Shown here: positions 1 to 11,868 of the stretch, in pieces | Layout of the letters: every line of letters starts with the position of its first letter | How positions within the stretch are numbered: the stretch's first letter is position 1 | From: Nemania diffusa | Lineage: Eukaryota > Ascomycota > Sordariomycetes > Xylariales > Xylariaceae | Direction of reading: 5' to 3' | NCBI GenBank assembly: GCA_038501195.1 | Contig: JBBPUQ010000006.1 | Coordinates: forward strand, 2,108,001-2,172,000 | DNA: 64,000 bases | Notes under the pieces: model-generated | Seen by the model: the letters and a program-made list of their open reading frames with translations, nothing else | What the model was told of the DNA's origin: nothing | The model's database searches: none | Translations under genes and position numbers: made by a program

Positions 1-1847
1 GGGACGAAGCTTTATATGTACGCCGGGTTACGAAATGGGAGGTATGTTTACTCCTTATTCACCGCCACCCTTTGCAACTCAAGTCATGCCGGCCTCATGT
101 ACCGTAACTAACAAATTTCTTGTCAAGTGAATGCCTATGCGGTGTTCAGTTGTCCACAGACGCCCGTATACTCTCAGCCAACAACTGCACAACACCGTGT
201 TTAGGGGACCCGAGTCTATCATGCGGAGGAAAGGACACTGTCGCCATCTATAGCCTTATATCAGGGGCCAAGCACACGGAAGGGTCGCAGTCAGGGTCCG
301 GCTCCTCTACTAAGCAACCGATTACTACTCAACCATTGGGCTCGTCCTCTACGATCGATACCTCCTCCAAATCCAACACGCCTAAAAAAGCCGTCTCGGG
401 GTCAACAATCGCCGCTGTCACCGCTAGTCTAGCCGGCGCGGTGATCCTAACCGCGGGTATATTCCTATACTACCGAGCAGTCCGGCGCGAAACGCGAGTC
501 CAAGGCGCACACGCGAAACCAGTGCCCGGCCAGCGCGGCCGGAAACCCACCCCGAACCCAATCACAACTCGGGCCAACGCCATCGCCGCCGGCGCCAGAC
601 CCAAGCGCAACACCAGCGAGCCAGGCGACCACGACAGGGGCTTCCGGGGCCGCGACTTCATACCCAACACGCCGGGCCTCGAGTCCGGCGCCAAGTCCCC
701 GGCGGGCCTGCACGCGCGGACGGCCGCCTCCTCTCACATGGGCACCGCGGCGCCTGAGGAGAGGGATGGTCTGCGCGGCAGCGGCACGATGATGGGGGAG
801 ATGCGTCGCGGGTCCGCGACTCTGCGCACGCACTCTCCAGCAGCGGGCGCGAGCTCCGCCGTGCAATGGCGACCGGATAACAGCGGGCCCCTATCGCCAT
901 CTATCACGCGCGAGCGCGCCCTGTCGTCGAGTGGTGCCGTCGTGGCGTCGCCGCCGCCTTCGGCCAAGGCCGCCGGCCTCGGCGAGCGCGCCTGGCACCG
1001 GCGGAAACTCTCCACTCCGTACCAGCCATACCAGCCGCCGCAGCCGTCGTCCGCGGGCGTTGGGCCCGGAGCTGCTGGTGTCGGCGCCGGGCTCGCCGCA
1101 GGGGCTGTGGTTGCTGGAAATCGTGGTGGCGGTGGTCGCGGCGTTGGTCGGGGAAACATGGCGCGTAGAGGTCCGCCGAGCGGCCCGCCGGCATCTCTTC
1201 CCCCCATGCCGCCGATACCGCCTGGTGCACGAGTGATGGCTCAACCGAAGGCGCAGACGAAGACACAGGACATGCCCGGCGGACTGGGGACTGCGAAGGG
1301 GCCGGGTGGGAATATCTCGGCCAGGCGTCCGAGGAGTTCTTCTGATACCACGGTGCTCGAGCCACAACTCAAGGGTGAGAGTGAGTCCGAGCAGCCCCCT
1401 GTGACCAGGGATGGGTCTAATAAGGGGAATGCCCTTGGCATGTCTCAATCCAACATGAGTACGCCGTCTCTCGGCAGATACGGTTCGATATTGAGATACA
1501 GAAATGCAAATGCAGAGTCGCCGATCTTAGGATGGCGGAGGTCTGATGGGCGAGGCCAATGGAGTGCACCGTCACATAGAGCGAGGGGGGAAGAAGACCC
1601 GTTGGCAGGCAGAGAGCCCACGATTCCAGTTCTACCCCCGGTAGCACCTGGCGAGCGTTTCGACCATAGGCGATGGAGAGGCACGATATATACCTCGTCA
1701 CCCGAGACTGATAAGAGCGGGAAGCAGCCGCAGCGGCAGGGAAGAGAAGGGCAGGAAAACATAGGTGATGAGAGTTCGCCTGTCTCAGTGTCATCTGTTG
1801 GGACGAGCATACTATACGAACCTCAGGAGTTCGACCGCCGGCTTTAA
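1..1847 (+). CDS. WSC-domain type I membrane protein, 5' end outside the window
   Basis: Two exons are visible, 1-41 and 128-1847, joined across an 86-nt intron (GTATGT donor, CTAAC branch, AAG acceptor). Joining them restores the end of a WSC domain: YAGLRNGSECLCG, followed by a cysteine-containing stretch ending PSLSCGG. WSC domains are extracellular carbohydrate-binding modules of fungal cell-wall sensors. After the domain come a Ser/Thr/Gly linker, one membrane segment (about VTASLAGAVILTAGIFLYY) and a basic RR stop-transfer. The cytoplasmic tail is long, low-complexity and rich in Gly, Pro, Ala and Ser, including MPPIPPG. This is the architecture of SLG1/WSC-like wall-stress sensors, but the tail shows no catalytic domain, so a sensor or adhesion role is inferred. 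The signal peptide and first half of the WSC domain lie upstream of base 1. GC content in the tail is high compared with the flanking intergenic DNA. Confidence 0.85.
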
Positions 1848-2285
1848 TTATTCTGTCTACGACACGATGGGTTCATTTGGGGGACGGCAGATAGGATTTA
1901 AAAGGAGAGGAAGGCGTTTTGATTGATGATGGTAATTTTTAATAGAATATATTGTACATAGGACATTCATTATTTCGATACCCAGATGCACATCGCTCAT
2001 CGCGTTTGCGTGCGTGCTTAACTTTACCCCTGATATCTTCCTTTTTCCCATGTCGTTGGTTTCGTGTATTGTGCCTCATGCTCGTATCCCACCCTAAACC
2101 ACCCTAATCAGTGGCTCAATCACCCTATCGTGAGAAAATCGATGCTCTATACATATACTCATAATAACCATGCCGATGAAGATGTTAATGTATCCAAAAT
2201 AAGATCCTAGCCCATATGCTCTGTAGACATCTACCGCGAAACGATGATAAGAATATTGATCATGCCTTAAGTATTATATTGCAAT

Positions 2286-3308
2286 CTAGAGCATGCCAGC
2301 AACAGCCAACACGGCACCGAGCCCAACACCCATAAAGACAGTGACAACCGAGCCCTCGGCGCCCGGCGCCGCGCGGGGCGCCGCATTATGCTTGGAGCTG
2401 CCGTCGCCCCCGCCGCTGCTGCTGCTCCCCGTGGCCTCGGCCAGCACGCCGACGAGGGACGACGTGGTCAGCGTGCCGCTGACGGCGATGGCGACGGTGC
2501 CGAGCCCGGTCTCGGTGGTCTGCTGGCCGTTGGCGTCCGTCGTGGTGACGGTGACGGTCTGCGTCTGCGTGGGGCCCCAGCTCCAGCCCGAGCCCCAGCC
2601 GACGAAGCCGTTGAAGCCGCCGAGGCCGTTCCAGCCGCAGTTCGGGCCCACGAACCAGGGCGAGCCGTCGAACGCGCACCCCGTCACCGTCACCACGCCC
2701 CCCGACCACGTCTTCGACCCGCTGTACGCCGACGCCCAGGCCGACCAGTACTGGCTGTAGTCGGTGCCGTTCGGCCCGCCCCACTGCTGGTTATTGTCTC
2801 CATCACCACCGGGCCCGTGGCCGCCGCCAGCGCTGAAGAGGCGCCCGCCGCCCCAGCCGCCGGGCTGGGCCCATGTTACGGGCCCGCCCGAGTACGTGAT
2901 CGTCTGCACGCCAGTGCTGCCGGCGCTTGTGCACGAGGCGTACCGCGAGCACAGGGAGGAGGACAGCGAGCTGTAGGAGGTGAAGGCCGTTGCTGTCGAG
3001 CTGCAGGCGTCGCTGATGCAGCTCCCGATGCTGCTGCCCTTACCGCTGTCGCAGTATTCGGACTGCTGCGGCCACCAGCTTGTGGTCGTGCCCGAGGGGC
3101 CGGCCCATGCGGAGGACAGGCAAGATTGCTGTTGTGAGATATCGGTTAGTCACTGGCCAATATCGTAAGGGACACCAAAGGGTCAAGTGCTAGATGTAAG
3201 TAATAAGGAAAGAGCTTGTGAACTTACGGCGCACTCAGGGGCTCCGTTCCACCATTGTGATGAGGCGACAACAGGCGCGATGGTAGCGAGAAGGGCGGAG
3301 TACTTCAT
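2286..3308 (-). CDS. Secreted cysteine-rich CFEM-like protein, predicted GPI-anchored
   Basis: The gene has two exons on the minus strand, 3308-3228 and 3128-2286, with an intron GTAAGTT...CTAAC...ACAG in phase 0. It encodes about 307 residues. MKYSALLATIAPVVAS is a clear signal peptide. The mature N-terminal part has regularly spaced cysteines (ECAQSC, YC, GSC, DAC, LC, ASC), resembling the CFEM-like domain of many fungal surface proteins, although I could not match all eight CFEM cysteines with certainty. The middle is Gly/Trp/Ser-rich. The C-terminus has small residues followed by a hydrophobic tail (VVTVFMGVGLGAVLAVAGML) with no charge after it, as expected for GPI anchoring. A wall-bound surface protein is inferred; substrate or partner is unknown. 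Codons are strongly GC-biased, so other frames stay open but show no family features. Confidence 0.8.
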
Positions 3309-5319
3309 CTTGACAGGTGCTATGTGTCCGCGAAAGGTTATCGTAGTATATGCCAGGGGTTGAGTCAATGTTAACGAAAGTCCCACTTTATGCTCGAAGG
3401 TGTGAGGTTACTTTGGATGAGAGAATAGACAGAACCTAGGGTGTTGGGCTTATACACTTATATGCGCCTCCGCGGTCTTTACCTAATCACGTTGGCAAGA
3501 CATAGACGTATGGAAAAGGATAAGATTCGGGTGCGCGGTGCAGTCGTCATCTCAAGAGGACGTATACTATGGAGTCGTCTGCCCGGTCTAGGCGTGCGAG
3601 ACAACGACATCACATTGTTTAGGTACGTATACATACGGACGTGGTCGAGGCTGATGGCGCTGGACTTAGGAGCTGCTGCCCTTCAGCCTGGATTTTTAGG
3701 GGTCCATTTAGGGTTGTCGTACGGCTCAGCCTGACGACACATCGTGTGCAGAATGCCCAGCCACCGTCTTTGGTAAGATGGGTGGCGGGCAAGGGACGAG
3801 GGTGTTTAGCCTGGCATACTCTATACAGGAAAGAGGTGTTCACTTGCATCGGTGTCGAGCCGCGCGTCCCCCATACAAACAATGGGAGAGAATGACCCTC
3901 TCCGATGCAGATGTGCTAGAATCTCTGCGTACAAGCAGGGAAGGGAACAAAGTTTGAAGTCTGACCAACGAAAGACAGGTTTCACAACCATTGCCACGTA
4001 GATGGATGGACGGCATGATCAAAGGTTAACACCGAGTTACCGACATTTTAGCATACGCCTCCACGCAGCACAGTATATGGATTTCCTCCCCGTCATCTCA
4101 GTATTAGAGAGCGAGGCTATTGCTTTGAGTGAGTGATAGTCCTAGAACTGGGCGAGACCCTGCCATTGTCGGACTTGAGGCATCCCTTTCCAGCAAGCCC
4201 AAAACACAGTCCGACGACTATCAGAGAGGCTCTGACAGGCCCCGTGATGAAAAAAATAAGGATAAAAAATAGAAACGCCTTGAATAGGGATGCCAGTGGC
4301 GTGGCTTGGACAAGTCGAGCTTCGTCAGTGAAGCCGTTGTGTAAGGTTGAAGCTTCATGCCACGCGGGGATTGATGTTGGGGGAGCTCCGAAAGCTGACC
4401 TGCACAGGGCCATGGAGCCAATCAACAGCGACCAAGGGAATCATGCTGCTCCCAAAATGGCAATTTGAAGAATCACTCCGGGACCGAGGGCCTTGGCTTG
4501 GCGGTACGAGCACACGCGTCTGGGCGCAGAAAAACCTCATGTGGTGAATCGTAGGCGTCTAGAAATCCAAGAAAAACTAATAAAAAAAGCGAGCTTATTC
4601 GCATCTAAGAATTGTCTTCGTCATAGCTGACGAGATGAGATGACGGTTTTCAGCTGAGCTTCGACTACACATCCAAAGGCAATATACCAGCCACGCTACA
4701 GGATTGTCTCTCGACCCTTCTATACTCGGGCAATACAACTACCGAGACCTGTTATTTGGACTACTTTGTTTTTACGTAAGTGCAGATTCAGGTTCTCTGG
4801 TCCGACGAGGCTTATTTCTTATACTTACGGGCTGGGAGCGTGAACCGAGCACTTGCAATGCCTGCTTTTTCTTTTGCGGAAATTATCTTTGCCGCGTTAT
4901 TGACCAAAACATAGCGTTTCCTCTAAACAGCCGTCCAATACGACACTATTATACAATGGCTGTTTTCTGATCTGTCCGACAGCCCTTAGTCTCGTGTCTT
5001 CATGCCAGTGCAATAACACTCTCATGATGCTGCTATTCCCAGCCTTCCTAAACTCCCAAACATTATGCGCGAGTCATGAAGAGTGTTGCCCTCAGAGGCA
5101 ACTTCATTTCTTAATAGAATGGCGGCAAGTAGCTACTACCGATGAATATGCGATGCCACTACCGTAGTGGACTAATTACTACTTTGCGATTTTCACCTCC
5201 GCAGAGAATAGCACGGTGAATATCTGCTGCCGGGATTGTTGCAAAGAAATAGATACAACAGTCTATGCTTAGAACGACACACACTGGTATCCTGCAGAGA
5301 TGACAAACGCCTAGTTGCC
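3309..5319. other. Intergenic region, no gene recognised
   Basis: Short open frames occur on both strands, but none has a recognisable domain, a consistent exon structure or gene-like composition. The left end should hold the promoter of the secreted protein ending at 3308 and the right end the 3' UTR of the kinase gene. I see no tRNA, repeat array or transposon ends. Confidence 0.5.
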
Positions 5320-7432
5320 TTAGAGCATTGTGCCGAAGCTCCCATCCGTCTGGATTCGTTTACGGGGGGTGCCATCATCGGTTGTGGTCTTGCGATGACG
5401 AAAGGTAAACCCAACGAAAAGACCCTTGCCCATCTGTTCGTCCCGATCGGCCATGCTTTCTAGGGCCTGTTGTTTGTCGTGGACCTCCTTATACTTGGCC
5501 ATATCCGCCTCATTGCTGAAATCATCGAAATACCCCGCGTCGGTTTCAGAGTCGAGCTCAGGAACAAAAGGTGCTTTCGACTGTCGTAAAGTTTGCCAAT
5601 CAACCTCGGAGAAGTATGGATGCTCATAGATGTCCTTGATATTTGAGAAGCGCTTGGACCGAGAGTTGATACACCTAAAGCTTGGTCAATCTTCCCATTT
5701 CATAACGTCTCATTAAACATAATGATGCAGCAACTTACGTAGTGATGAAAGTCCAAGTGCGATTGCTGAGGAAGTAATTTGGGTCCTCCCAGACAGGACG
5801 CTTAAGTACCTCTCGCCAATGCTTCAAGTTCCGCCAAGTCTCATCGGCCGTGGAGCCAGCAAACGGCGGAAATCCGGTAAGAGCCTCAAACAACATACAC
5901 CCCAAGCTCCAATAATCCACAGTAAAATCGTATTCCTCTCCTCGAAGAACCTCGGGAGCCATATAATCCGGAGATCCGACTATCGACTTGGCGTAGTTCA
6001 CGTCGTTTTCACGCATTATTTGGTAGCCCTCGCGGCGCTCAGCTAGAGTTCTCTGATCCATGGCCTTGCCAAAAGGGACATGGGTTTCCGAGGCCTTCTC
6101 GAGCCTGATACGCATCGAATTGATCTTGGAAGATGCGACGTTGCCAGCGGCCAGACCGAAATCAGTCAACTTCACATGTCCAGAAGAGTCCACTAGGAAG
6201 TTCTCGGGTTTCAAATCGCGGTGAATGTAGCCAAGCTTGTGGAGGGCATCGACAGAGCAGAACATTTCTGCAATGTAGAAGCGAGCATGGCGGTTGGAGA
6301 GCACCCCTGTGTTGTTGAGGAGTGTTCTGAAGTCTCCACCAGGAACGTATTCCATGGCAAGATAGATACTCTTGTCATCTTGGAATGAGTAGAGAAGCCG
6401 GACTAACCACTCGCTGTTGGCGGTTGTCAGGATATCTCGCTCTGTTAGTACGTGGCGGATCTCATCAAGCTTGAAAAGGAGCTTTTTGTTCATGACTTTC
6501 AATGCACAGACCTCCCTTGTGTCCTTTTTCTGTGCAAGGAATACTTGTCCATAACCACCCTGACCGACCTGCGTAAGGATCTGAAAGTCGCCGTGGCGGA
6601 GTCGTATTCGACGCTTGCGCAAAGCTGCCCGCTCCCTTCCGGCATATTTCTGCCACAGTTTGTCATATTCTTCCTGATCTGTCTCGGGTGGTGCTGGAAT
6701 CTCGGATTTAAACGCATTTAGGCGATTTTGTCGAGAGCCGACATAGGTGAGGAGATCGAAGTAGTAGTCTAGGAAGTCTTTGGTGATGTTAGCGTTGCAA
6801 ATGTGGGAATCGGGAGCGAGCGGTGATCGCTTACACAGCTGAGTGACGTTGACTAAGCGACGAACCGAGGGCTTCTTCAGGATCTCGAGCTCTTCCGGAG
6901 TCAAACCACGAGCAGTGTTGAACTTTCTGGTAGTGGGCGTGTGAGGTCTGCTATCCCGGGACTGGTATAATTCTTGACGTGACAGGGCGGCTTGGTTGTG
7001 GTTTAGCATAGGAATGCGTGATCTCGTAGGCGGCGTGTTTTCCTGTCCCTGCTTCTTGATCGCAGCTTCGGATGGCAGTGTGGTCTTGTGTATGATGCTG
7101 TCGTCGACGCCAGAAGAAGCTGTCGAGAAGAAAGGGTCATCGGCGGGCTGTATGTTGCTCTTGGAGGGCGATAACGGATCGCCAGTGCCCTTAGGCCGGA
7201 GCTTGACTGGACTATCGAGGGGGCTCGGGTTGAGCTTGAGGGCATTCTCAAAAGCAGTAGGGAGCTCGTGGGCGCCGGGTGGTATTGTCTTCTTGCTTGG
7301 ACTCCCTTGTGGTGTGTAAACGGGGTCGATGAAGGCGTTTCTTGTTGGGGTGCCTGGGCGCTCCTCATTGGGGGACCTGGCATCTTTGGAGCCCTGCGAC
7401 GAGGGAAACATGTTGGAGATGAAGCTAGCCAT
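5320..7432 (-). CDS. dbf2: NDR/LATS-family AGC protein kinase, DBF2/SidB type
   Basis: Two exons, 7432-5739 and 5674-5320, are joined in frame across a 64-nt intron (GTAAGTT...TTTAG) and give about 682 residues. The order is a disordered N-terminus with many SP/TP sites, a MOB-binding region (about 215-245, DFLDYYFDLLTYVGSRQNRLNAF), then the kinase domain from about 283. Catalytic features are the glycine loop GQGGYGQV, ALKVMNK (Lys about 312), HRDLKPEN (about 404), DFG (about 424), the long insert between DFG and APE typical of NDR kinases, and the activation segment SIVGSPDYMAPE. The C-terminal exon carries the AGC tail and hydrophobic motif FVGFTFRH. In fungi this kinase acts with a Mob1 partner at the end of the mitotic exit/septation initiation network and drives cytokinesis and septation. 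The family is secure; the choice of DBF2/SidB over Cot1/Orb6 rests on the N-terminal and insert features. Confidence 0.93.
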
Positions 7433-8485
7433 GGTAAAGGCTTTGGACCGGCCTTCTCACTAAAGGACCCAGGATGACAGCTCCTATCGTGGTAAACAGA
7501 TAACTGATACCTAGCTGCAGGTGCAGCTTCAACGAGGGCTGCGGACACAAGCACAAGGGATCAGTACCTAGCAATTGTGCAATGGGAAAGGAGAGGCAGG
7601 CTTCAATTCGTCGTGAAAACGGAAAATCGGACGATGGAGGCGATGGCGGAAGCCCTGGGGTATGGTATGATATAAACAGAACAAAATATGTTTGGCTTGC
7701 TGGCTTGCTGGGCTGAGATGTGGAGGAGAGTGTGATAAGGCGCGATTGGGCAATTGGCATTTAGGTAACCTTGGGTAGGTAGATACCCGTACGTACTGTA
7801 GGTATATTTGCGTGGGCTCAGGCGTTGGAATTTGGCGGGGTCAATGGACTTGTCAACACCCGTCACCCGGGCAGCAGCCGCTCGTTAGTGCGAATGCCTT
7901 ACAATGACCCCAAACGCGGATCGCGCCAATGCTACCTACCAAGGTCTCGGAATTCCTACAGTGCCCGCTTACTTGCGGGCACGTATCGTCAACAGATTAT
8001 AGGTGGCATTTTATGCCTACACACTGTATCCAGGGTAGGTATGAGTTTAACTCAATCTACGTTTGTATGTATATGAATTGAAGCCCTATCTCAGTACATA
8101 CGTTATGGAAATAGAAGAATATCTATCTTTATTTCAATGTACCTACAAGCAGTAGAAACAAGAGATTTGGTATGTACGTAAGTAAGGTAAGTAGGTAGAT
8201 ATATAGAGGAAGTGCACGTCTAAACTCTGAAACGGCATCCCAAGTTCATCTTAATTATACAGTGTGGATAAACTTGAGCTACTGTAGAGATACTGATACT
8301 GGCTGGGGTTAAGGCTAAGGACGCAGCTGGCCGAGCCTACCTACAGAACTCTATGGAGTGTGACGTGACACAAGATTTCAAACATTTCAATTATTCTCAA
8401 CGCCACAAGCAGAAATCTCCCACAGTGTTCCTAGACTTCTTGTTTTACTCTCTATTCCCTGACGCTCTGATCGCAACCATCAAAC
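7433..8485. promoter_or_regulatory. Divergent intergenic region between the NDR kinase and the WBP11-like gene
   Basis: About 1 kb separates the two divergent start codons. The sequence is AT-richer than the genes and contains several short runs built from TAGGTAGG/ACCTACCT units (around 7760-7805 and 8150-8205). I see no additional gene. It should contain both promoters, but I could not define a TATA box or transcription factor site with confidence. Confidence 0.4.
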
Positions 8486-9352
8486 ATGCCCAAGGAACGG
8501 AATTTCAACCCTGTCCAGGCCCAGCGCAAAGCTGATAAGGCCAAGGCAATCAAGAAAGGTATGCACGCTCTTGCGAAGCCGTAATCGCCACCAAATGGCT
8601 TACCACTATTCACAGGCAAGGCGGAGGTCACTGCGCGTCGGAACGAGAAACTCGCACAACGAAACCCCGACAGGGTCCAGAAGCAGATTGATGATCTAAA
8701 GCAAATAACAGCGAGCGGCGGAAAACTCACCACCCACGAAGAATCCGTGCTCGAGGGACTAGAACGTGATCTCAAAGCAGTGCTCAAGGCACGCGAGGCG
8801 TTGGGCGATAGAGCCCCCTCCTTCGGCCACGGCGGCCCAAGACATAACGGAGGAGATGCTGGAGTCCTCGGCAAGCGGAGGAGAGACCGCGAAGACGCCC
8901 CCAGTAGCGATGAAGACGTGGCCGACGATGTAAAATCAATACCTATGCCCCGAGACACCCCACCCCCAATCCCGAAAGAGATTCTCGACCAGTGGTATGC
9001 GAAGCGCAGGGCTACGAGAAATGCAAATGATACCCCACTAGGCGAGCGAGCTGGACGACCAGCACATCAGCAAGAAACGACACCTGCTCCGGTCGAGGTG
9101 AAGACAGTATACGAGGCCAAACCAATAGTGCGTGATTTGCGCAAAGAAGCTGTCAGCGCATTCGTGCCCAGTGCTGTTCAAATAAAGCTAGATAAGAGTA
9201 AGGGCCAAGGCAGCCTGATGCAACCAGAAGAAGCAGATCGGCTGGAGAAAGAAGGCTATCTAAAGGTCGCGTCGCAGACGCAAAAGGAAATAAAAACCCC
9301 AGCTCGACCTCATGAGGTGACCATGGAGGAAGTTGAGGACGAAGACGACTAA
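8486..9352 (+). CDS. WW-domain-binding protein 11 (WBP11/NpwBP) homologue, splicing factor
   Basis: Exons 8486-8558 and 8616-9352 are joined across a 57-nt intron (GTATGC...CACAG), giving 269 residues. The start MPKERNFNPVQAQRKADKAK is the conserved opening of the Wbp11 domain (Pfam Wbp11), followed by IKKGKAEVTARRNEKLAQRN. The rest is basic and charged, with a coiled-coil-like segment (RVQKQIDDLKQ), an acidic patch, a PPPIPKEILDQWY segment and an acidic end (EEVEDEDD). In animals WBP11 is nuclear, binds WW domains and is needed for pre-mRNA splicing; the fungal protein is shorter and lacks the long proline-rich tail. A nuclear, splicing-related role is inferred from family membership. Because the intron sits very close to the start, the first 24 codons are in a separate exon. 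Confidence 0.87.
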
Positions 9353-10233
9353 ATCGGAACCTAGGCGTAGCACTCTCATACTGCTTCGTAGCTTACTCGA
9401 TTGATTAAACCTGAGAGCAGCCAATCATTTTAGCATATTCGCCAAAATGAGAGATCACTTTTTGAATCGCTTTCTCTGGCCAGTAAGAAGCTCGCTAATC
9501 TCTCCGATGTCACCTATATTTTACAGATTAGGTGAATACATACAAACATATATACTAATCTATTCTCACTTAGAATGAAGAAAAGAAGAAGAATTTATTA
9601 ATTATTCTATTAGACGCCTTGAATCTTTTATCGAAGCCGGCGGTCCACGGCGGCTCGACCGGTCCTGCCACGATGCCCGATGAGCTCCAGTTATCTCGGC
9701 AAGCTCTTTGTACTTAAGCTACCACCGGGAATATCGTCTCGGCTCTGGCTTCGGCCTTGATCCACCCCATAAACATGGGTTGATTGGTCGTCATTAATCG
9801 CCCTATACTTGACATGGATGTGTGGAATGCTTCCCTAACGTAATACTTATGAAAAATTGTGCCCTCCTTCGCTTCCAAGCTTCCCCTAGTGGGTAGTGGA
9901 GTTGTCATTAGAGGTGGACGTGGGGACGCTTCGCATCATTGGCCTTCCTACTAAGAACAAATTCCGGCTACGCATGTCGTCAGATCCACGGTTGACCGCA
10001 AGAGTCTCTTCGATCTGGCAAATAAAAGGAGGCACCCGTTCTCTTATGTTGGCAGTTAGAATTGTAACGGGAAACCAAAGTTCATTGATTGAAAGGCTGC
10101 ATTATGGGCCGGAACACCTCATGAGCGAATTTCAATTTTCACAGGGCTGACCGGAGAATTTAACAAACGAATAGTAGCATCAGCTTCTGCTCTCTCAATA
10201 CATCTACCTATTTACGCCAACTGAATAATCGAA
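9353..10233. other. Intergenic region, no gene recognised
   Basis: This stretch begins with the 3' UTR of the WBP11-like gene and ends with the promoter of the MFS gene. Short open frames exist near 9714-10150 on both strands but have no recognisable features. An A/T-rich purine tract lies near 9575-9615. Confidence 0.45.
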
Positions 10234-11868
10234 ATGGGGACACAAGCCGAAGTCATAATACAGTCTCTGCAGCATGATTCATCGAGCATGTCTAGCTATG
10301 ACCGCAACATATCTCTGTCTGAAAAACACGATGTCGATATCAACATAAAACCAAGCCCCCAAATGTCTGTTGTCCAGAATAGCGGCCCGTTATCGGACAA
10401 CGAAAAGGGCGATGAGGAATCTGGCCGTGCGGTGATCCTTTTGGGCGACGAGACATATCCCGAAGGAGGACTAGAAGCATGGCTCGTAGTGTTTGGGTCG
10501 TGGTGCGGCCTTCTCGCAGCCTTAGGGCTGTTAAACACCCTCGGGACCTTCCAGACATACGTATCGACGCATCAGCTTTCAGAGTACGGCGAAGGCACAG
10601 TGGGCTGGATATTCAGCTTATACACAGCCTTGTGCTTCTTCTGCGGTATTTACATCGGGCCGCTTTTTGACAAGTACGGCCCTCGATGGCTCATCGGCCC
10701 AGGCAGCATTGCCGTCGTAGCCAGCGTGATGATTACCAGCGTTTGTACAGGTAAGCAGCCTATGTGCTTTCAGCAAATCTCAGTCACCTGTTAACCTTAC
10801 TTCCAATAGAGTACTGGCACTTCCTCCTTGGCTTCGGAGTTCTAGGCGGAGTAGGAACCTCACTTCTCTTCACTCCTAGCATCGCAGCCGTTGGCCACTT
10901 CTTTCGTGCTCGCCGCGGGTTTGCTTCGGGCATAGCTAGCACCGGAGGCGGCGTTGGTGGTGTCATTTTCCCGTTGATGTTACAAGCACTGTTTGTGCGT
11001 GTGGGTTGGGGCTGGGCTATTCGGGCCCTTGGCTTCCTCTGTTTGGGCTTGCTCATCATTTCCAATCTCCTTTTGAAGAAGCGCCTCCCTCCGCCTAAGA
11101 ATATCAGTGCCCATCCGGATTTCCGTATCCTCAAGGACAAAGCGTTTCTCTTTCTGACCGTCGGCGTATTTCTCCTCGAGTTTGGACTCTTCATCCCACT
11201 AACATACATCTCGAGCTATGCCCTCGCTAACGACTTCGACGAGAGCTTTGCTTTCAATATACTGCCAATCCTGAACGGGGCATCTGTGATTGGTCGAGCT
11301 TGTAAGTAATTATAGGAATCGATTCTTTCTTGTGTTAGCTAATCGGCGGATACCGGCTCCTCCTCAGCCTCGAATGGTACCCTAGATCATTATCACGCTT
11401 CTTAATCACTCACAGATATTATTCAAAATCGTGATAGCTAACTCGAGTATAGTACCCGGATGGTGGGCGGATAAGATTGGACCCTTCAATTCGAACATGA
11501 TTTCTGTCTGCATTACGATATTTGCTTGTTATGCCGTATGGCTACCGTTTGGCAAGACAGTACCTGGGCTCGTGATTTTCGCCGTCCTGTTTGGGTTTTC
11601 TACCGGTAACAACATCTCGATCACGCCCGTCTGTGTAAGCAGACTATGTCTCACTCAACATTACGGCAGATATTACGCAACTTGCTATACCATCGTTTCT
11701 ATTGCATGTCTTATAGGAATTCCCATCGCTGGCAGCATTGTCGTAGCTACCCACGGTGAATACTGGTCTTTGATCGTTTTTACTGGCCTTACTCAGGTTG
11801 TGGCTCTTGTAGCCATATACGCAGCCAAGGTGGCGAGTGTTGGCTGGAACCCATGGACCATTTTCTAA
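10234..11868 (+). CDS. MFS transporter, monocarboxylate-porter-like (MCT) family
   Basis: Three exons, 10234-10750, 10810-11301 and 11453-11868, join in frame to 474 residues. The introns have GTAAGC...AATAG and GTAAGT...CTAAC...ATAG signals. A polar N-terminus of about 75 residues leads into the signature YPEGGLEAW, typical of fungal MCT-like permeases, then about 12 hydrophobic segments. The loop LFDKYGPRW corresponds to the MFS motif between helices 2 and 3. The second half has LPGWWADKIGPFN and YATCYTIVSIACLIGIPIAG, also family-typical. Fungal members move monocarboxylates, riboflavin or other small molecules across the plasma membrane; the substrate here cannot be told. A short secondary frame runs past each donor, so the unspliced sequence looks like three separate genes; the conserved residues cross each junction cleanly. 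Confidence 0.9.

Noticed and set aside
465..1448. Long minus-strand frames opposite the WSC protein tail
   Set aside because: They are shadows in a GC-rich, low-complexity coding region; only the plus strand has a domain and membrane segment.
2388..3137. Plus-strand frames (249 and 155 codons) over the secreted protein gene
   Set aside because: No signal peptide or domain. The minus strand shows signal peptide, cysteine domain, GPI tail and splice sites.
4117..4547. Overlapping 100-codon frames on both strands
   Set aside because: No recognisable features, no consistent exon structure and similar lengths on both strands suggest chance.
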